A stretch of 64,000 bases of DNA from Calonectria ilicicola. Taxonomy: Eukaryota > Ascomycota > Sordariomycetes > Hypocreales > Nectriaceae. The translations under genes were made by a program, and so were the position numbers. The notes under the pieces are model-generated. The model did no database searches. It saw only the letters and a program-made list of their open reading frames with translations, and was not told where the DNA came from. The stretch covers positions 6,262,001 to 6,326,000 of the forward strand of contig CP085829.1 in assembly GCA_020809705.1 (NCBI GenBank), in the 5' to 3' direction. This document shows positions 57,789 to 64,000 of the stretch, one piece after another (position 1 is the stretch's first letter; each line of letters opens with the position of its first letter).

Positions 57789-60449
57789 TTTGAGGGGGTT
57801 TGATGCTGTCTGGGGAGATGGTGATTGGACTTTTTTTCGTGTTGCTTCAAAGGAAATGGAGAAAAAAAGGGCTGAGTGTCAGATGTCAAATGCGGAACGG
57901 GTTAATAAATGTGTTCGACTTGGCTGCTAGGGGACCACGGTCTGTGCGATTGTCGTATTTGCTTGTTTTTCTAGTTTCCGGTTTGAAACCCTGTTTGTTT
58001 GGAGCACAAGCGATCTGGATGAGTGGAAACGACCCTCGGAGCACTACACGGACACTTAGCTTGTGTGGCTGGAGGCGATGCTAATCATCCGACGCACTAG
58101 TCAGGGGGACTCGTTCGTGTTCTTTGCTTCTTGCTCCCTTGACCCTGCGACACTTTTGGTGGGAGCGTGCTATATTTACTGATGATCGTGTCTTGGGTAT
58201 ATGCAAGGGAGTGTCGATCATGGTGATCAATCCTGAACTTGTAGGTGTGCTCTCTGAATCCTTCGGTTTGTTTTGGTTGTCACCAGCCCACCCCGTATTT
58301 CTTCTTTTGAGGGGTAACTACTGAGCGTCGGGTTAGCTCGTCACACTAAAAGGTTCGAGGCGCATGTTTCGACCAAAGCCAAAGGGTACAAAGCATGGGC
58401 CGGACAGCGGTCAAAAGATGACAGCTCAGTCCCAAAGGCCAAACGCTCAGACGCTTGAATTATTAGCGGGGCCATTGATGCTTCCGCTCATGCATAACGC
58501 GTATTCAGTCAAGCATGACCTTCTACCCCATTTGGATAGCTAATAATATCCATGTTACGACGAAGCAATATAGCACATGTAGTCACCATAGTGTATCGAT
58601 GAACGCGGACTCAAGCGTACAATTGTGGACCCCTGGCATCCGAAAACAAAAAGACTGACCGTGGTGGAGCTGCTCAAGGAATGGATCTGGTCAACACGAA
58701 TCTAGGATGAGAGGTATACGACGCTCGTGGCAATATCAGCGTACTTTATTTGTTTATGATTTTCTCAGATGTAGTTATGACTTGCTGAATTGTGGCGATC
58801 TCCTCCTCGGAGCTCACACCGCTTTTCATAAGACCTGTAGATCCATCTTTCAGTTGTCACCTACTAAAATCTACACGGTCGCAACGTTGAATAAATGGTT
58901 TTGATTTGAAGATTAAACACTAGAAATACGCTGTACATAATTATTTTTGTCTTTTACATGCAAAGCTCAATCCTGTCGTGCCGATGTATTTAATTGCCAA
59001 TTATTCCATCAATAGCTCTCGAAACAAGACCTTAACATTGCACATCAAGCTTGCCGAATAAAATCTCATACTATCATGTATCCATAAAATTCAACTTGTT
59101 GAACAATTTTATCCTGTCAAGCTTGCAACTTGCATCGTTCATCGTATGAAAGCACAGTTGCTAATTTGTGGCGATAGTTCTTGCACCCAGGACAGCATCC
59201 TTTGCAAGCTAGCAGCTATATCTTGCCACATGAATTAGAATATTAAGCTAAATTAAAAACTAGATATACTATTAAGTCATGGATTCACTGTTTCTCGGAT
59301 GAATACCCTTTTCGGAACGCGGCCAGGCGGGCGACGCAATTTTTGGTGCAATAAATGCTAATCTAAACGCCATGTCTAAATCTCTTGGCTTTGCGGTATG
59401 GGCTGCAGTGGATGATATATGCGATAAGCATTGTAAAAATTTGGACATGCCTTTGTCATACCATTCCGCAGACGAAGTTGACCTGCTCACTATCAACAGA
59501 ATATTACTCGCATCAACATGCAAGATGGAGGTGACATAGAATTTGCGGAATGGCATTGAGCAAGACTCCAAGGTACGCTGCTAAACTTGCAGCTGTGGAA
59601 TGGAACTGAAAGCGACACAAAATATCGGCCGCTGACGGGGGTGGGCTGGATCGGCCGTCCCCGAAAGAGTGCGAGGAAAGGGAGCCGGACATGTCAATCA
59701 ATGATGCAGAAGCAATCACGTTGACGTGGTAGTTATCCCGCAGATGTACAAAAGACGCACACATTTTGAGGTAAATTTAGTGCATCGCACTTTGCATTGT
59801 TTCACTACACAGGTACAGTATATTGGTCGGCTCTAGCGCTAATGGAGAAGTGGACGTAGCTGCGCTGCTTTGGCACTCAACCGCCACCATTAAGCGTAAT
59901 ACGGATTGCATGCGCCATCATTTAGCCTCAGATAGGCTGTCCAAACATGTGGCATTGGCTATGGTTTTTTTTTTTTTTTTTTTTTTCCATGTGTGGTGAA
60001 ACCCAAGATTCTAGCCCATCAAATTCAGCCCATGATGATAACAGGCGAACTGCCCCCCTTTGCCGCCTTGTGCCTGGATTTTCCTTGGTCAGTAAAATGG
60101 CTGCCTGGAGGAGAGTAGCCACACTCCAAAGCGTCCAACCATGATCCAGTCTTTTCAGACGGACTCATGGTGTCTGGTCAGCTGTGGCAGCCCCCGATCC
60201 TGTGGCTTGCAGCTGCGGCGTCATAGTCGCCATGTCATTGGACGTCGTGTTTCGCGACCGACCCGATGCGAAATACGAAGCAGTTTGGGGTCAGGCCCCT
60301 GGGCATTCACTTGTCGCAGTGCCATTGGGGGGTCGCGACAAGGTTGACAGCCGATCATTGGACATAGTATAAATCGGAATCGCAATTGAGGAAAGATGGT
60401 AATAATCAATCGATATCAAGCAGATACCCTCACCAAAAAAATAACAACC
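57789..60449. other. Long intergenic region
   Basis: 2.66 kb. Two overlapping minus-strand ORFs at 59272-59764 could be joined but show no family and random composition. A 21-23-base T run lies at about 59965-59987. A TATAAA site is at 60368. Confidence 0.45.
60368..60373 (+). promoter_or_regulatory. TATA box
   Basis: TATAAA, 82 bp before the ATG at 60450. It is only 28 bp from the upstream in-frame ATG at 60396, which would place that ATG at or before the transcription start; this decides for the downstream start. Confidence 0.6.
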
Positions 60450-60995
60450 ATGTTCCCAAGCGCATTAAAAATGGCAAAGTCGTCGTCCATGTACAAGAAC
60501 CCATTCAAGGCGGAGGAAGACTCAAGCCAGAGGGCCATGGAGCTGTGCACCAGCGATCACGGGGCTGGTGTTGGCGCGCTCCAGGGAGGCCGGTCCCGCA
60601 GAACAGAGGGCGGAGAGCTCGCATCCTTCGATTACTTGTCCCGCGAGACGGTGGTTCCACTGAAAGATCTCGCCTACTGGCCGAGAGTGGTCGACTGCCC
60701 AGCCTGTATGGAGCCATCCATCACGCGAATTCAGAGAAAAGTCTGCGGTGGTACACAGTGAGTTTTGTGCATTTTTTATCATTTTTTTTATTATCATTAT
60801 TTTTTGTCTACAAAAAACAGCCTTTCTAACTGTTGTAGTCAAATGGCGGCTTTATTATTTATTTGCACCGTGGTCGGAGGCCCAGTCCCATACATGTCCA
60901 AGACATTCAAAAATGTTGAGCACTATTGCTGTCGGTGCAATCGGCGATTGGCTACGCATCATTTTCAGACTGGCACAGAGGTTCATGTATTTTAG
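60450..60995 (+). CDS. LITAF-like zinc-ribbon protein
   Basis: Two exons, 60450-60757 and 60839-60995, 154 residues. The ATG at 60450 (context ACAACCATG) is preferred over 60396 because of the TATA box. The first two thirds are polar and unstructured (MFPSALKMAKSSSMYKNPF). The C-terminal domain has a CPAC knuckle, a hydrophobic stretch across the intron (MAALLFICTVVGGPVPY), and a CCRC knuckle followed by NRRLATHHFQTG. Two CxxC pairs flanking a hydrophobic segment define the LITAF domain, a monotopic membrane zinc domain on late endosomes and lysosomes. Fungal members are uncharacterised. Confidence 0.8.
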
Positions 60996-61746
60996 TTCGT
61001 TCTCCACAAGCTAAAAGGATTTATTTTTATTAAATAAAATATATGTAAAATCCATTCAGCTGTGGTCTTCTTCCATTAAGGAAAGGAAGAGCCCGACGGG
61101 GTCACGGGATCCAATGGCCGTCCTTGAGATAGACTTTCAAATCTGTTGGTACAATTGTCCTTGTGCCAACTTTGAAGCCTAGAGACAATATATAATGAAA
61201 ACCTTGATATATAGAAATCATGCAGAATAAAAATGCGAGTTTCCTACCAGCCAGGAATACAACGCACTCTCAGGCGGGGTTAGACAAGAGATCAAAACGT
61301 GAAAATTTCCAGCCAGACAACGTTTTCTTTATTCATCTGGAACTTAGTTATTCATGTGTGTGATAATGCGTCCAAGTTTGTGGTCAGGACTTCCAGTGAC
61401 AGTGGTTAAGACAGTGCCAGAGATCTTAATCCAGCCCAAATTTTGCGACGGGTCTCATTCAACGAGAGTTGAGACGCCGTCAACATGCAAAGAAATGTGG
61501 CTGAACTCATCCAATAAAGTGCACGATACGAGAGCCCAAGCGATATGGCGCAACCAACCACCTTGGCGGAATGAATAGTTAGCGGGTCTCAATCTCAGCC
61601 GCAGCTTCAGCCCGATCCTCGCAGTCAAGAGGTGGCAACACCTTTCATTCTTCAACGAAGCCTACGACAACCTTGGCCAGCTCGTAGCGCGTCCACCACC
61701 GCTATAATAAGAGCCATTCCCCAGGTTGCCATCACGGCTCAACGAG
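60996..61746. other. Intergenic region
   Basis: 750 bp; ORFs 61354-61578 and 61632-61847 have no family features. Promoter side of the kinase-ankyrin gene. Confidence 0.55.
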
Positions 61747-64000
61747 ATGGCGGCATCGATTGCTTCCGTGTCGGACCTGGTGCGCGACTCAGAGCTCCGC
61801 ACCACCGCTGCGCCCGGCCTCACGCATCACATTTCATATGTCTCTAAACCCGGCGCTCGCAGGCAGCGGGTCAAGGAGACATGGAGGCGTCACCATCAGC
61901 TTGGAAATGGGACCTTTGGATGCGTCTGGCTCGAGTAGTGCGAGACCCGCCCTAGCCAGGGAAAGCTACGTGCCGTCAAGGAAATCAAAAAAGAGATGGC
62001 TGGCTCATATGAGCGTGAAATTGAGGCCATGGCTAAATTTTCCCATGAAAATGTGCGTGTGCTGCTTTTTAATCCTATTACACACGCTCTCTCCATATCT
62101 AACTCGTTATTCTACTAGTATGTCCACTGTTTTGTTCGATTCTTTGGGTGGTATGAAACCGAAGATAGTCTTTTTATTACTATGGAATACTTAGAACATG
62201 GTGATCTACAAAAGTATCTTACTTCTTCTCCTTTTCCCGAGACCGAAGCTAAACAAATCGCTGTACAATTGGCCGAGGGCCTGGATTATCTCCATAAAAA
62301 CAACTTTGCACACCGCGATCTCAAACCTCCTGTAAGCTCCTCAGGTTTCTCTTGATAAATCTATTAATCAGGTATCTTTAGAACATCCTAGTTGTGCAGC
62401 CGAGGCCGACATGGTGGGTCAAAATCAGCGACTTTGGTATTAGCAAGCGGGATAATGCCAACACGGCGCTCCGGACTCACATCGGCACGCCTGGTTTTAT
62501 TGCACCTGAAGTCATCGGTATGTCTCCTCTGTCAGACATTCAGGAAGGTCCTGAACAGCAGCAACGCGCCTATAGTCCAAGCGTTGATATGTGGGCCCTT
62601 GGTGCTATTATTGTTCAAATGCTTGCTCGATGCTCTCTATTTCCGACCCCAGCCGACCTCTTCAAATATGTTGTACATGAATTACCCTTTCCTCGCCAGG
62701 CCTTTGAGAATGATAATATTAGTGAGGAGTTCTATAACTTCTTGGAAAGGGCTATGGCGCCGTCGTCTTCAAGCCGATTAAAAGCAAGTGAAGCGCTTAT
62801 CCACCCTTGGTTGAAGACATCCAGGCCACCGTCGATTGCGAGTTTTAGTGATGACAACAGGTATATATTACTCTCCCCCTCCACTCGCTACACAAACATC
62901 ACTGACCTGTTCAGCGACGCTTTCAATGGTTTGCCTTTGATAAAACCACCCACTTTTGATGGTGCTGGAATCAATGGTGTGGCTACGGAGGCATCATTGG
63001 CTTGGTCAACTTTGAACGCTCCAAACACAGCTATTCAACTCAATACCGACAATCCTGAACTTGCAGGAGAGACTACCCAGGTTTCACCGGCAATCAATAC
63101 AACCATTTCAAATAGCGGCGCTGCTACGGAGGGTTCATTGGCTTGGTCAACTGTCAGCACACCAAGTATAACTGTTCATCCCAACACGGACAAACCTGAC
63201 GAGTCTGAAACTACGAAAGTGATAAATCAGATTTTACTGGCAATACATACCACCATCTCTAACCACAATCCTGCTACAAAGGCGTCATTCGCTTCGTCAC
63301 CCGTCAGTGCTTCAGACGCAGCTGTTCCTCCCCACACCGACAAACCTATCGAATCCGGAAATAACAATCCATTTAAACGGCCCCGAAAAGAAAATAGACT
63401 GCCCGAAAAAGAAGGTAGACGGCTCCGAAAGCAAGAGGAAATCGCCATGGCATCCATTGCTAATGATATGGATCAAATGGCAATCAAGGATAGTATCGCC
63501 CCAACTACTCCTCAAAATGCCCCACTTCCCGAGGTCTTGGCTCGATTATCATTCAAGAATATAGAAGACCTGTGTTCAGATATTTTGGCTGTTGCAAGAA
63601 AAATATACATTGACGTCGAGGTCGTTGAAAAGCAACGCGCTGCTCAAGACTTGAATCGTGGGCCCATCCATCACATTCAGAATATCGATGATGATACTAC
63701 CGCTGACTATATCAAATCTGCTGTCGCAAATGGTGCAACGCTAACCGCGAAAAACTGGAGGAATGCCGTGAGATATAATAATCACGAGTGTCTCATTGCG
63801 CTTCTTCAATGTGGAGCAAACCCAAACGCAACGGTGCACAACCTCGAGCCGAAGCCTGAAGAGACCAGACGCGAAACCCTGCCCGTAACTGTATTGACAT
63901 ATGCCGCTTCTTTCGAAAACGAATTCGCAGTCTGGGCACTGGTTTGCGCTGGGGCAAGAGTAAATTCAGACGACGCAAGAGCGGCTCCAACTCCCTTCGC
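61747..64000 (+). pseudogene. Protein kinase-ankyrin gene with one in-frame stop (3' end outside window)
   Basis: Exons 61747-62052, 62119-62331, 62382-62860 and 62915-end join in frame. The kinase has the glycine loop LGNGTFGCV, AVKEI (Lys), HRDLKPPN, DFGISK and PGFIAPE, all usable, with Pro in place of the usual Glu after KP. Between loop and Lys the frame hits TAG at 61936-61938 (VWLE-stop-CETRPSQGKLRAVKEI); nothing suggests an intron there. A linker follows with three about 47-residue repeats (62960-63360), then a basic segment (KRPRKENRLPEKEGRRLRKQ) and the first ankyrin-like units (LIALLQCGANPNA, VCAGARVNS). It should truncate at residue 63 unless read through. Such proteins are candidate non-self signalling components; inference only. 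Confidence 0.8.
62960..63360 (+). repeat. Three imperfect coding repeats in the kinase-ankyrin linker
   Basis: Three copies of a unit of about 140 nt, each reading (A/V)ATEASLAWST...TDxPxxxxET..., INTTISN. Copies 1 and 2 are closest; copy 3 (ATKASFASSPVS) is more diverged. Confidence 0.85.

Noticed and set aside
59272..59764. Two overlapping minus-strand ORFs that might be one gene
   Set aside because: No convincing splice joint or domain.

Overview
This window looks like a chromosomal segment of a filamentous ascomycete (Pezizomycotina). The evidence is dense genes with short spliceosomal introns (about 45-80 nt, GTAAGT/GTGAGT donors, CTAAC/CTGAC-like branch points), typical fungal families (Zn2Cys6 regulator, HOL1-like MFS transporter, NACHT-ankyrin proteins, PDDEXK-like and DUF3716-like hypothetical proteins), a Ty1/copia element, and nonsense mutations of a type that repeat-induced point mutation (RIP) would leave. 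A Leotiomycete or Sordariomycete is plausible, but I cannot fix the genus. Gene models were joined by eye from reading frames and splice motifs. Where exon sums close in frame I state the coordinates; elsewhere I say so.

Layout. 1-12 kb: a PD-(D/E)XK-like protein running off the left edge, a small mitochondrial-type protein, a quinone oxidoreductase-like MDR enzyme, a C2H2-type regulator, a short-chain dehydrogenase, a putative amidoligase and a DUF3716-like protein. 12-23.5 kb: a gene-poor stretch with a secreted chitin-binding (CBM14, Avr4-like) gene and a decayed, internally deleted copy of it 1.4 kb upstream, an RBR ubiquitin ligase, a 16-cysteine secreted protein and a secreted tripeptidyl-peptidase-like hydrolase.

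23.8-38.4 kb: a block of broken signalling genes. A NACHT-ankyrin (NLR-like) gene has two in-frame stops. Next to it a kinase-TPR gene is split by a 6.84-kb copia retrotransposon (31478-38320) with two identical 175-bp LTRs and a TCTTC target duplication. The element has one uninterrupted gag-pol frame carrying seven stop codons, and a spliced antisense Cys-rich gene downstream of pol.

39.8-50.1 kb: a compact group that could be a small metabolic cluster: Zn2Cys6 regulator, MFS transporter, GNAT acetyltransferase, type-B carboxylesterase and cytochrome P450. No polyketide, peptide or terpene synthase is present, and the regulator and transporter both show a frame problem. 50.05-53.6 kb: an 18-exon glutamine-dependent NAD+ synthetase gene, convergent with the P450 (stop codons 1 bp apart) and carrying a MITE in one intron. 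54.6-64 kb: an F-box-like gene with a GC-AG intron and an Asp/His-rich repeat, a divergent Ras-like GTPase, a small LITAF-type zinc-ribbon protein, and a kinase-ankyrin gene with one stop codon that runs off the right edge.

The main theme is that three repeat-domain signalling genes (NACHT-ANK, kinase-TPR, kinase-ANK) are each interrupted, by stops or by a transposon, while nearby housekeeping genes are intact.
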